Shown here: positions 1 through 8,172 of the stretch, piece after piece
How positions within the stretch are numbered: the first letter of the stretch is position 1
How the letters are laid out: each line of letters begins with the position of its first letter
Assembly: GCF_050586465.1 (NCBI RefSeq)
Contig: NZ_JBOCEG010000009.1
Span: forward strand, 1-64,000
Direction: 5' to 3'
Source of the DNA: CAJXYS01 sp913063035
GTDB lineage: Bacteria; Pseudomonadota; Alphaproteobacteria; Rhodobacterales; Rhodobacteraceae
DNA: 64,000 bases
Made by a program: the position numbers and the translations under genes
Notes under the pieces: generated by a model
Seen by the model: only the letters and a program-made list of their open reading frames with translations
What the model was told of the DNA's origin: nothing
Database searches by the model: none

Positions 1-83
1 TCGGCATCGTGCTGCTCGCCGTCATCCTCGACCGCGTCACCAAGGCCGCGCTCGCCCGCATCAACGCGGCACAGAAACACTAG
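1..83 (+). CDS. Glycine betaine/proline ABC transporter permease, C-terminal tail (5' truncated)
   Basis: Only the last 26 codons are in the window, ending at TAG 81-83. The visible residues are a hydrophobic stretch (GIVLLAVILDR) followed by a basic tail, which is how ProW/OpuAB permeases finish. The next gene, 9 bases downstream on the same strand, is a ProV-type ATPase, and ProW-ProV adjacency is the usual arrangement. The identity therefore rests mainly on the neighbour. The periplasmic binding protein would lie further left, outside the window. Confidence 0.6.
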   Translation, partial: GIVLLAVILDRVTKAALARINAAQKH

Positions 84-92
84 GGGGCGGTC

Positions 93-1151
93 ATGGAAGA
101 CGGCATCAAGGTTCGTGTCCGCAATCTCTACAAGCTTTTCGGCCCCACGCCGCAGGCCGTTCTGCCCCATGTGCGGAACGGGCTCGGCAAGACCGAACTC
201 CTGGAAAAGCACCGCCATGTGCTGGGGCTGAACGATATCAATGTCGACATGCGCGACGGCGAGATCACCGTCATCATGGGCCTGTCGGGGTCCGGCAAGT
301 CGACGCTGATCCGGCATCTCAACCGGCTGATCGAACCCACGGCCGGGGAGATCACCGTGGATGGCGAGGATATCACCGGCTATGGCCCGGACGCCCTGCG
401 CCGGCTCCGCCAGGAACGCATGTCCATGGTGTTCCAGAAATTTGCCCTGCTGCCGCATCGCACGGTGCTGGAAAACGCCGGCATGGCGCTGGCCGTGCGG
501 GGTGTGCCGCGGCCGGAGTATTTGGCGGAGGCCGAGAAGTGGCTCGCCAGGGTCGGTCTCGACGGGTATGGCGGGTATTATCCGCACGAGCTGTCGGGCG
601 GTATGCAGCAACGGGTCGGCATCGCCCGCGCGCTGACCTCGAATTCCGAGATCATGCTGATGGACGAGGCGTTCTCGGCGCTCGACCCGCTGATCCGCAC
701 GGACATGCAGGACCTGCTGCTGGAACTGCAGGCGGAGCTGCACAAGACCATCATCTTCATCACCCATGATCTCGACGAGGCGCTGAAACTGGCCGATCAC
801 CTGGTGATCCTGAAGGACGGTGAGGTGATCCAGCAGGACGAGCCGCAGGAGATCCTGCTGCATCCGGGCGCGCCTTACATCGAGGATTTCGTCAGCGACA
901 TCAACCGCGCCCGGGTGCTGCGGGTGCGCTCGATCATGCGGCCGGACACCACCGTGCCGCCCGGCACGGCCGGCGCGGTGGACCACGACGCGACGCTCGA
1001 GTCGGTGATCGAGCAGTCTGGCGGCGACACGTCGCATGCCTACCGCGTGATGCGCGAGGGCGAACAGGTGGGCGTGCTGGAGATGACCGATCTCGTCCGT
1101 GCGCTGGTGCCGGCGCGGGCCGGGACCGAGCGCGCGAGCGCCGCAGTCTGA
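93..1151 (+). CDS. proV: Glycine betaine/L-proline ABC transporter ATP-binding protein
   Basis: 352-residue ATPase that energises import of glycine betaine, proline betaine or related compatible solutes on the cytoplasmic side of the inner membrane. Walker A (GLSGSGKST) lies at about residues 63-71, the ABC signature LSGGMQQR at 167-174 and Walker B IMLMDEAFSALDP at 187-199. A roughly 60-residue N-terminal extension before the P-loop and a C-terminal CBS-like regulatory segment (about 285-345) are typical of the ProV/OpuAA branch. The start is the first ATG after the permease stop. It forms an operon with the permease tail upstream and converges on the amine-catabolism block that ends at 1169. 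The exact substrate cannot be read from the sequence. Confidence 0.9.
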   Translation: MEDGIKVRVRNLYKLFGPTPQAVLPHVRNGLGKTELLEKHRHVLGLNDINVDMRDGEITVIMGLSGSGKSTLIRHLNRLIEPTAGEITVDGEDITGYGPDALRRLRQERMSMVFQKFALLPHRTVLENAGMALAVRGVPRPEYLAEAEKWLARVGLDGYGGYYPHELSGGMQQRVGIARALTSNSEIMLMDEAFSALDPLIRTDMQDLLLELQAELHKTIIFITHDLDEALKLADHLVILKDGEVIQQDEPQEILLHPGAPYIEDFVSDINRARVLRVRSIMRPDTTVPPGTAGAVDHDATLESVIEQSGGDTSHAYRVMREGEQVGVLEMTDLVRALVPARAGTERASAAV

Positions 1152-1168
1152 CCGGCACCCCGGCGCGA

Positions 1169-2173
1169 TCAGATCGCGCGGATTCTGTCCAGCGTCGCGC
1201 GGCTGACGGCTACGCCGTCGCGCGCCCCCCTGCGCCGCATGGCGCGGCGTCCGTCGCCGGGCAGGCGGGCGCCGGGCTCGTCGCGGATCTCGGTGACCAG
1301 GCGGCCGATCCTCTCCGCATAGGCACCGCCCGAGCTTGCGGCCGGGTCGATGGCGATGAAGAACTGGCCGGTACGCGGCGGCCCGCCCTTCGTGCCGGAA
1401 AAAGGGCTCGCATCCATGCCGAGCGTCGCGCCGGCCATGGCGGCGGCCATCGTCTCGACCATCAGCGCCAGCCCGACCCCCTTGTAGCCCCCCGACGGCG
1501 CCATCGATCCCTTGAGCGCGATCTCGGGGTCGGTCGTCGGCTGGCCATCCGGGCCGAGCGCCCAGCCTTCGGGGATGGGGAGACCCTCGCGGGCGTGTTT
1601 CATGATCTCGGACTTGGCGATGGTGCTGGCGCTCTGGTCGATCAGCAGCGCCGTGCCGCCTTCGCCGTCCGGCGCTGCCAGCGAGATCGGGTTGGTTCCG
1701 ACCGCCGGGCGCTTGCCACCCGAGGGCGCGATCGAGGCCGGCGCGTTGGTGAAGCCGATCGCAAGCAGACCGGCCTCGGCCAGGGCGCGCGTATGCACGC
1801 CGAGCACGCCGCAATTGTAGGACTCGCGCACCGCCAGCGCGGCGATGCCCTGCTCGCGGGCGGCCGGGATGAGCGCCTCGAACCCGGCGGCAATGGCGCC
1901 ATGCGCAAAGCCGGTGCCGGCATCCGCCACCACCAGGCCGGGGCGCGGGCGGGTGATCCTTGGCACGGCGCTGCCGTCGACCTTGCCGCAGGCGAGATGC
2001 TCGCAGTAGATCGGGATATAGGCCAGGCCGTGGCTGGCCACGCCGTCCGCCTCCGTGTCGGCGGTGGCCCGTGCCAGGGGCCGTGCGTTCGCCTCGGTCG
2101 CGCCGGCGCGGATCAGCGCGTCGAAGGCCAGCGCCTCGATCTCGTCCAGCGTCAGGGTCTCTGTTTCGGCCAT
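1169..2173 (-). CDS. Ldh family NAD(P)H-dependent oxidoreductase (pyrroline/piperideine-2-carboxylate reductase-like)
   Basis: 334 residues. Belongs to the malate/L-lactate dehydrogenase-like family, which includes delta1-pyrroline-2-carboxylate and delta1-piperideine-2-carboxylate reductases and ureidoglycolate dehydrogenase. Family blocks are visible: VASHGL near residue 45, GTNPIS near 170, STIAKSEIMKHA near 195 and GYKGVGLALMVE near 245. The ATG at 2173 has a GAGAGG Shine-Dalgarno a few bases upstream and is preferred to longer in-frame extensions that run into the DUF3726 gene. The C-terminal 30 residues are unusually arginine-rich. Sitting beside a betaine importer and a semialdehyde dehydrogenase, an imine-reducing role in cyclic amino-acid or betaine breakdown is plausible but inferred. 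Confidence 0.8.
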   Translation of the reverse strand: MAETETLTLDEIEALAFDALIRAGATEANARPLARATADTEADGVASHGLAYIPIYCEHLACGKVDGSAVPRITRPRPGLVVADAGTGFAHGAIAAGFEALIPAAREQGIAALAVRESYNCGVLGVHTRALAEAGLLAIGFTNAPASIAPSGGKRPAVGTNPISLAAPDGEGGTALLIDQSASTIAKSEIMKHAREGLPIPEGWALGPDGQPTTDPEIALKGSMAPSGGYKGVGLALMVETMAAAMAGATLGMDASPFSGTKGGPPRTGQFFIAIDPAASSGGAYAERIGRLVTEIRDEPGARLPGDGRRAMRRRGARDGVAVSRATLDRIRAI

Positions 2174-2189
2174 GGTCGCGATCCTCTCG

Positions 2190-2840
2190 TCAGTCGTTGT
2201 CGGTGAGCCCGGCACCGGCGCCCGACAGGCGCCGATCTGCCGTCTCGGGGGCATAGGTGCGTTCCGCCAGCCGTTCCAGGCGCCGGATCGTGTCCTGCGC
2301 GGCCGCGGCCCGGTGACGCCGGGCCAGTGGCGCGGCGTCGGCGCGCACGTCTCGCCGGCAGGTGACGCAGGCGACACGATCCTGGTCCGGCCACGCGCCT
2401 TCGGGCGGAAGAAGCGCGCCCAGCGCCGTGAGCGTGAGCCGGGTATCACCCCAGCAGAGGGCATGCGATCGCCCCGTCTGCAAGGCAGCGGCGGCCAGGT
2501 GCGGCAGGATCAGCAGCGGGCAGAGCACCGGTCCGAGCCGCAGGTCTTCGGGCAGCGCCCGCGCCGCATCGGAGAGGGCGGTGCCCGCGGCGAGCGGGCA
2601 CAGCACCGCGCCACCGGGGCGCCAGACGCCAGCGGCGTCGGGCTGCGGCGCGAGCGGTGCCGCCGCCGCGCCGTCGGTCTTTTCCAGCAGGGCCGCCGAA
2701 AGCATCGCGCCGGGCAGGCCGTATGCCTCGAGCCAGCGGGCCGTACGGCCGGCTTCCTCGGCCATGCCCCAACTGCGCCCCGCGCCGCGTGCCGCCTTGC
2801 GGACCAGCGCCTCCGTCTCGCCGAGCGAGAGCAGCTTCAC
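2190..2840 (-). CDS. DUF3726 family protein
   Basis: 216 residues, alanine-rich, with no signal peptide or membrane segments. I recognise the overall pattern (N-terminal SLGETEALVRKAARGAGRSWG) as DUF3726, a family of unknown function seen in roseobacters. The GTG start at 2840 overlaps the TGA of the upstream gene (GTGA), so the two are translationally coupled, and only 16 bases separate it from the Ldh-family gene. No catalytic motif is evident. It contains few cysteines (VLCPL, ALCWG, VACVTCRR), of which the CVTC pair is the only suggestive one. Function unknown; the tight coupling implies a shared role with the 566-residue protein upstream. Confidence 0.7.
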   Translation of the reverse strand: MKLLSLGETEALVRKAARGAGRSWGMAEEAGRTARWLEAYGLPGAMLSAALLEKTDGAAAAPLAPQPDAAGVWRPGGAVLCPLAAGTALSDAARALPEDLRLGPVLCPLLILPHLAAAALQTGRSHALCWGDTRLTLTALGALLPPEGAWPDQDRVACVTCRRDVRADAAPLARRHRAAAAQDTIRRLERLAERTYAPETADRRLSGAGAGLTDND

Positions 2841-4537
2841 GCGTCGCCCCCGGCGCGCGGCCAGGACCAGTCGTCTTCGGGCTGAGCATGCAATTCATGC
2901 GGGAAGGGTGCGCCGCGGTACATGTTGATCCGCACCCAGCGATCCGAGCGCGGGTCGAAATGGCCCGCCCCGAAAAAAGAGAGCTTGGCGCGCAGCATGT
3001 CGATGGGCGTCAGGTCGGCGCCGATGGTGTTGTCGCGGATCTCTGAATAGGGATGGCGCGCGGCGATCTGCGCGCGGCGGACGCTGTGGCGGTGGTCGGG
3101 ATGGCGCAGCAGGAACCCGGCCACCGGTCCGCCCGGTGCCTCGTCGGCCAGTGCATGGTAGAGCCGCGCGGCGTCCCGCCCCGGCGCGAGCGGCTGTTCG
3201 TAGGGTCCGAGATCCTCTTCCCAGCGTTCGCCGAGACGCGGTTCCAGCTTGGCGGCCGACACGTACCAGGCGCGCGCCTGCGTCTCTGGTGCGGTCCAGT
3301 CGATTTCCAGCGCCCAACCATAGATCTCTTCGAGGATGGCGCGCAGCCGGCCCACGGTCATGGCGCCATCGATGACGAAGCCTTCCACCTCCTCGGCGCT
3401 CATGCAGCAGGCCAGCCCGTCCACCAGCGCGCCATGGGGCTCGAGCAGGAGGGAGACCAGCATCTCCTGGCCTTCCTCGGTCAGTTCCGCCTCGCCCCAG
3501 CGCCAGAGCCGGTCCCAGGGCAGCGGGCCGGAAAGGCCGGCCGCCGAGACATACGCCCTGAGCGCGTCGAGGTCGGCCGCCAGTGCCGTCAGGCGCTGGC
3601 GCTGCACCGGGTGCTCGGACCGCCAGAGCGCGACGCAGCGCTCGGCGCGGGCGCGCATCCGGTGGAAGATCCGCACGGTATCGGCGCCGGCGTCGGGCAA
3701 GCGACGGACCCGCGCGAGCGCCTCTTCGCGGGCATGGATCCAGTTGTTCAGCAGGATCGGGTGGCTGATCAGGAAGGGTGCCATGCCCAGCCCGGTGGAG
3801 TTCCCGATGCCGAAGCGGCGGCGAAGATCCGGGTCCAGCGCCACGGCTGTTCCGGGCGCGCGATGCCGTGCCATTTCCTCGACCAGGTCCATCACGAAGG
3901 CGCGCGTCAGCCAGACCGAAAGCATCTCGGCCTGGAAGGGTGGCATGAATTCCGGACGGGTCTCGATGGCCTCGCGGTCCGCGGCCCCCAGCTTGCCCGA
4001 GCCGTAGACGGCTGTCGTGCGCATCAGGTAGCCGACCTCGTCGACCCGGGCCGGGTCCGGTTGCCGGCCGGCGGCCAGCGCGTCGACCACGTGCTCGAAG
4101 AGCCGCACCGAGCGGTTCGCGCGCGAGACGGACAATTCGCGGTCGCTGACGCGGCCCGCCTCCTGGCGCGGCACGTTCTCGCGCAGGCGTGCGATGTCGC
4201 CGGCGTCGGGCACGCCATCGAAAAGGGTGAAGGTCGCGTCCCAGGCCGTGGCGATGACGCGGTCGCTTCGCTGGTCGGGGGGCAGGTCGTGGGCGAAGGC
4301 CACCAGGCTGTAGGCGCGGTCCGGGCCCCGCATGGTGTAGACGGCTTCGCCCACGCCGCGCGCGTCGATGGAAAAGACCGGCCGCTCGAAGCGCCAGTTC
4401 TCGCGCCGCAGCCGGCGCAGAAGCACCCGCATGAAGGACAGCCGGGTCTGGTGGAAGGATCCCAGCCGCGACAGACGCATCACCGTTCCCGGAGGGCGGC
4501 AGGCGATGGCGGCGTCTGTCTCGGCGCGAGCGTCCAT
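2837..4537 (-). CDS. Uncharacterised conserved protein (566 aa) in an amine-catabolism operon
   Basis: I do not recognise a named family. The protein is soluble (no signal peptide, no clear membrane helices), rich in Arg, Ala and Trp, and predicted largely helical. Recognisable local features are an LSRLGSFHQTRLSFMRVLLRR basic helix near residue 20, a glycine-rich FGIGNSTGLGM patch near residue 230 followed by HPILLNNWIHARE, and an aromatic C-terminus with repeated Trp and Arg. The ATG at 4537 lies 10 bases after the dipeptidase-like stop and has a purine-rich GAGAGGG upstream. The downstream gene overlaps it by 4 bases. High coding quality and operon position argue that it is real; it may be an enzyme, but nothing in the sequence assigns one. 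Confidence 0.7.
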   Translation of the reverse strand: MDARAETDAAIACRPPGTVMRLSRLGSFHQTRLSFMRVLLRRLRRENWRFERPVFSIDARGVGEAVYTMRGPDRAYSLVAFAHDLPPDQRSDRVIATAWDATFTLFDGVPDAGDIARLRENVPRQEAGRVSDRELSVSRANRSVRLFEHVVDALAAGRQPDPARVDEVGYLMRTTAVYGSGKLGAADREAIETRPEFMPPFQAEMLSVWLTRAFVMDLVEEMARHRAPGTAVALDPDLRRRFGIGNSTGLGMAPFLISHPILLNNWIHAREEALARVRRLPDAGADTVRIFHRMRARAERCVALWRSEHPVQRQRLTALAADLDALRAYVSAAGLSGPLPWDRLWRWGEAELTEEGQEMLVSLLLEPHGALVDGLACCMSAEEVEGFVIDGAMTVGRLRAILEEIYGWALEIDWTAPETQARAWYVSAAKLEPRLGERWEEDLGPYEQPLAPGRDAARLYHALADEAPGGPVAGFLLRHPDHRHSVRRAQIAARHPYSEIRDNTIGADLTPIDMLRAKLSFFGAGHFDPRSDRWVRINMYRGAPFPHELHAQPEDDWSWPRAGGDA

Positions 4538-4547
4538 GTTCCCTCTC

Positions 4548-5555
4548 CTATTCCGCGGCGCGGGCCTCCCGGCGGTCTGCGGCGGGGCCGAAGCTTTCCG
4601 CGAAGAACCGCAGCCAGTTGCCCCCCAGCAGCGCATCGATTTCGCCGCCGTCGAGGCCGGTCGCGGCGAGCCCCTCGGCCAGCCGCGGAAAATCACGGTT
4701 GTCGCGGAACCAGTCCGGCTGCGCCGGAAATCCAGGTGCGCCGGCGCTGCCCTCGCCGTAGTCGACGCCCTTGGTCCAGCGTCCCCGGCGCATCCAGTCG
4801 ACGACGCTGTCCGGCTGGCCCTGGCAGAGATCCGAGCCGATCCCGAAATGATCGATCCCGTAGCTCTCTACCATGCGCGCGACCATCTCGCAGAAGGCGC
4901 GCAGCGAGCAGCCGCTGCCGTCCTTCAGGTGATGGGGATAGAGCGAGAAGCCCATCATGCCGCCGGTGCCCGTGACCGCGCGGATCACCGGGTCGCGCTT
5001 GTTGCGCAGCGCCGGGTGCCAGGAATGGGGATTGGCGTGGGTGACGGCGATTGGCCGGGTCGACATCTCGGCCGCCTCGATGGTGGACCGGTCGGCGGAG
5101 TGGCTCATGTCCACGACCAGCCCGACGCGGTTCATCTCGCGGATGACCTCGCGGCCCATGCGGGTGAGCCCGGGATCCTCGGCTTCGTAGCACCCGGTCG
5201 CCAGCAGCGACTGGTTGTTGTAGCTCAGCTGCATGAAGCGCAGGCCCAGCCGGTGCCAGACCTCGATCAGGCCGATATCGTCCTCGATCGGGCTCGGGTT
5301 CTGTGCGCCGAAGAAGATCGCGGTGCGGCCTTCCGCCCGGGCGCGGCGAACATCCTCGGCGGTGAAGCCCTGGAAGATCAGGTCGGGGTGATCCTCGAAC
5401 CAGCGGTTCCAACGTTCGACGTTCAGGACCGTCTCTCGGAACGTCTCGTGATAGGCGATGGTGACATGCACGGCATCCAGGCCGCCCGCGCGCATCTGGC
5501 GGAAGATCTCTTCCGACCAGTTGGCGTATTGGAGGCAGTCGATACGGTAGCTCAT
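4548..5555 (-). CDS. Membrane dipeptidase-like (peptidase M19 family) protein
   Basis: 335 residues with the M19/renal-dipeptidase TIM-barrel pattern: a metal-ligand His in VVDMSHSAD (near residue 185) and a second in AVTHANPHSWHP (near 205), plus GIGSDL near 270. The N-terminal His-x-Asp pair usual in M19 enzymes is not seen; the protein begins MSYRIDCLQYANW. It may therefore bind metal differently or have another substrate. No signal peptide, so cytoplasmic. M19 proteins also sit in glycine-betaine catabolic clusters of pseudomonads, matching the betaine importer nearby. It starts at ATG 5555, four bases after the aldehyde dehydrogenase stop, in one operon. Confidence 0.75.
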   Translation of the reverse strand: MSYRIDCLQYANWSEEIFRQMRAGGLDAVHVTIAYHETFRETVLNVERWNRWFEDHPDLIFQGFTAEDVRRARAEGRTAIFFGAQNPSPIEDDIGLIEVWHRLGLRFMQLSYNNQSLLATGCYEAEDPGLTRMGREVIREMNRVGLVVDMSHSADRSTIEAAEMSTRPIAVTHANPHSWHPALRNKRDPVIRAVTGTGGMMGFSLYPHHLKDGSGCSLRAFCEMVARMVESYGIDHFGIGSDLCQGQPDSVVDWMRRGRWTKGVDYGEGSAGAPGFPAQPDWFRDNRDFPRLAEGLAATGLDGGEIDALLGGNWLRFFAESFGPAADRREARAAE

Positions 5556-5559
5556 GCGT

Positions 5560-7011
5560 TTACTCTGGGGCGCCGGCCAATGTGTAGCAAGTCTTGACCG
5601 CCGTGTAGAATTCCACGGCGTAGCGGCCCTGCTCGCGCGGCCCGTAAGAGCTTTCGCCCCGGCCGCCGAAGGGCACGTGGTAGTCGGTGCCGGCCGTGGG
5701 CAGGTTGACCATCACGCAGCCAGTTCGCGCGTTGCGGCGGAAATGCGCGGCGCGGGCGAGGGAGCGTGTGACGATGCCCGAGGTCAGTCCGAAGCGCGTG
5801 TCATTCACCACCGACAGGGCCTCTTCGTAATCCGCGACCTTCATGACGGCGGCGATCGGCGCGAACATTTCCTCGCGGTTGATCTCCATGGCGTTGGTCG
5901 TGCCGGTAAAGACGGCGGGGCTCATGTAATGGCCGTCCGTCTCCATGGTCAGCCGGTCGCCGCCGCAGGCGAGTTCCGCGCCCTCGGCCTTGCCGGTCTC
6001 GATCCAGCGCAGGTTTTCTGCCAGTTGCCCGGCACTGACGACCGGGCCCATCTGCGTCCCCTCGGCGAGCGCATGGCCGACCTTGAGGGCGCGTGCACCC
6101 GCCACCAGCTTGTCGACGAAGGCGTCGTGGACCGCCGCGTGCACCACGAGCCGCGACGAGGCGGTGCATTTCTGTCCCGTGCCGCCGAACGCCCCGCCAA
6201 GCGCCAGCTGCACGGCCAGGTCGAGGTCGGCGTCGTCCATGACGGCCAGCGCGTTCTTGGACCCCATCTCCATCTGGACCCGGGTGAGGTTCCCCATCGC
6301 CGCCGCGCCGATGGCCTTGCCCACCGGCACGGAGCCGGTGAAAGACAGCGCGTCGATCCCGGGGCTTTCCGCAAGCTGCCGCCCGATGTCGCCGCCGGGG
6401 CCCATGACCAGGTTGAAAAGCCCGGCGGGGATATCCTGTTCGGCCATGATCTCGGCCAGTGCGACCGCCGATGCGGGCACGAGGTTCGCGGGTTTCCAGA
6501 TCACGGCGTTGCCGAAGGCGAGCGCCGGCGCGATCTTCCAGACCGCCGTCGCAAGCGGGAAATTCCACGGGCTGATGATGCCCACGACGCCCACCGGTTC
6601 GCGGCGGATGTCGACCTCGATGCCGGGGCGCACGCTGTCGGCGTTGCCGCCGATCTGGCGCAGGACCTCGGCGGCGTAATAGGTGAAGAACTGGCCGGCC
6701 CGGTACACCTCGCCGCGGCCCTCCGCGAAGGGCTTGCCTTCCTCGCGCGACAGCAGTTCACCCAGCGCGTCGGCGCGTGCGATGAGGGTTTCGCCGACCT
6801 TCTGCAAGACCGCCTGCCGGGCCTCGAGCCCGGTTCTCGCCCAGATGGCCTGCGCGCGGTGCGCGGCCTCGAGCGCGCGGTCGAGATCGTCCGGGGCCGC
6901 CTGTGCGTAATGACCGATGAGATCGGACAGGTCGGAGGGGCTGCGGTTCTCGACGGTCGCCTCTCCCGCGCTCCATTCGCCCGCGATGTAATTCCTGCCG
7001 ATCTCAGCCAT
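5560..7011 (-). CDS. NAD(P)-dependent aldehyde dehydrogenase (2-oxoglutarate semialdehyde type)
   Basis: 483 residues, normal length for the ALDH superfamily. Visible blocks are SPWNFPL (near 148), KPANLVPASAVAL (near 170), the EMGSKNA block carrying the general-base Glu (near 250) and the nucleophile block FGGTGQKCTASSRL (Cys near 287). The GQ(K/R)CTASSR form is characteristic of 2,5-dioxovalerate (alpha-ketoglutarate semialdehyde) dehydrogenases, the last step of hydroxyproline, proline-betaine and sugar-acid breakdown. The ATG at 7011 (MAEIGRNYIAGEW) is chosen over a start 93 bases upstream because the extension lacks family similarity. Probably forms an operon with the LysR gene upstream and the M19-like gene downstream. 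Confidence 0.88.
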   Translation of the reverse strand: MAEIGRNYIAGEWSAGEATVENRSPSDLSDLIGHYAQAAPDDLDRALEAAHRAQAIWARTGLEARQAVLQKVGETLIARADALGELLSREEGKPFAEGRGEVYRAGQFFTYYAAEVLRQIGGNADSVRPGIEVDIRREPVGVVGIISPWNFPLATAVWKIAPALAFGNAVIWKPANLVPASAVALAEIMAEQDIPAGLFNLVMGPGGDIGRQLAESPGIDALSFTGSVPVGKAIGAAAMGNLTRVQMEMGSKNALAVMDDADLDLAVQLALGGAFGGTGQKCTASSRLVVHAAVHDAFVDKLVAGARALKVGHALAEGTQMGPVVSAGQLAENLRWIETGKAEGAELACGGDRLTMETDGHYMSPAVFTGTTNAMEINREEMFAPIAAVMKVADYEEALSVVNDTRFGLTSGIVTRSLARAAHFRRNARTGCVMVNLPTAGTDYHVPFGGRGESSYGPREQGRYAVEFYTAVKTCYTLAGAPE

Positions 7012-7100
7012 TGGCGCGCCCGTCCTCCTGTCTTGCAAACCTGCTGCAACTCTGGCCGGGCGGGTCTCGGGACCGCAAAAGCGAAGTTCTGAAATATTCT

Positions 7101-7988
7101 TCAATCGGGCTGAACCGGCGCGCTGAAGCGGGCCTTGCGGATGGCCTCGCAGAAGGCGCGGGCCGCCGGAGGCAGGTTGCGGTGCGGCGGGGTAAGCAGG
7201 TGGATCTCGCGGCGGAGTTCGTCGCCTTCGAGCGGCACGAAGGCGACCCCCGTGTCGCCCGGCAGAACGGCCAGCCTTGGCAGCACCGTCACGCCCACGC
7301 CTGCCCGCACCAGGGCCAGCAGCGAGGTGGTGTTCGGGACGTTGAGCCGCGCCCCGTCCCGGATGGGGGCGAAGTCCTCGTCATGGATCAGGTTGCAGAG
7401 TCCGTTCGAGATGAAGGTCTCGTCGCGCAGGTCGCGCCAGCCGCAGCGATCCTGTGCGGCAAGGGGATGATCCTTGGGACAGACGACGCCGAAGGCATCG
7501 GTGAACAGCGGCTGGCGGGTGATCTCGGTCGCGGACGGGTCGGCCGTCGCCACGCCGATATCGGCACGCTCGGCCTGCAGCGCGCGGACGACGGAGACCG
7601 AATCCATGTCGCGCATCTCGACCTGCACGGCGGGATGGGCGCGGCAGAATTCCTCGACGATGGCCGGCATGACCGCCGCCGCGACCGACGGCGTCACGGC
7701 CAGCCGGACGAATCCTGCATCGGCGCGGGCCATGCCCTCGATCGCCCGGACGCGCCGGTCGAAATGTTGCAGCGCGTCGCGGGTTTCCGCCAGGATCATC
7801 CGGCCAAGGGGCGTCAGCCGCGACTTGCGGGGCGCCTCGAACAGCGGGCCGCCCACTTCGTCCTCGAGCTGCGAAAGCATCATCGACACCGCGGACGGCG
7901 TCCGGCCCAGGGCCTGTGCCGCGTCGGCCAGGTTGCCGCGTTCGGAAACCGCTTGAAAGCAGCGCATCATTTCGAGCTTTATGGCCAT
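7101..7988 (-). CDS. LysR family transcriptional regulator
   Basis: 295 residues. An N-terminal winged helix-turn-helix (residues 3-62; SERGNLADAAQALGRTPSAVSMMLSQLE) is followed by a periplasmic-binding-like effector domain starting near residue 90 (GFVRLAVTPSVAAAVMPAI). The ATG at 7988 has GGAAGA upstream; 18 further in-frame residues do not look like LysR. It lies on the same strand and 89 bases upstream of the aldehyde dehydrogenase, so it probably controls, and may be cotranscribed with, the 1169-7011 operon. Its ligand is presumably a catabolite of that pathway. Confidence 0.88.
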   Translation of the reverse strand: MAIKLEMMRCFQAVSERGNLADAAQALGRTPSAVSMMLSQLEDEVGGPLFEAPRKSRLTPLGRMILAETRDALQHFDRRVRAIEGMARADAGFVRLAVTPSVAAAVMPAIVEEFCRAHPAVQVEMRDMDSVSVVRALQAERADIGVATADPSATEITRQPLFTDAFGVVCPKDHPLAAQDRCGWRDLRDETFISNGLCNLIHDEDFAPIRDGARLNVPNTTSLLALVRAGVGVTVLPRLAVLPGDTGVAFVPLEGDELRREIHLLTPPHRNLPPAARAFCEAIRKARFSAPVQPD

Positions 7989-8172
7989 ATTCTTCCACGG
8001 ACACGGGTCCCGTTCGGGACGCCTGGCGGCTCTCGACGGCATAGCTTAACGAGGCAGTGTTCCCGGGACAAACCGTTCCGTGGGCGGCAAGGGCAACTCG
8101 CGTGGCGATTTTCCCGATCCGGGCGTTCCGGGGGGTCGCGGGAATGATCCGCCGACCGCCCTGTCCGCGGGG

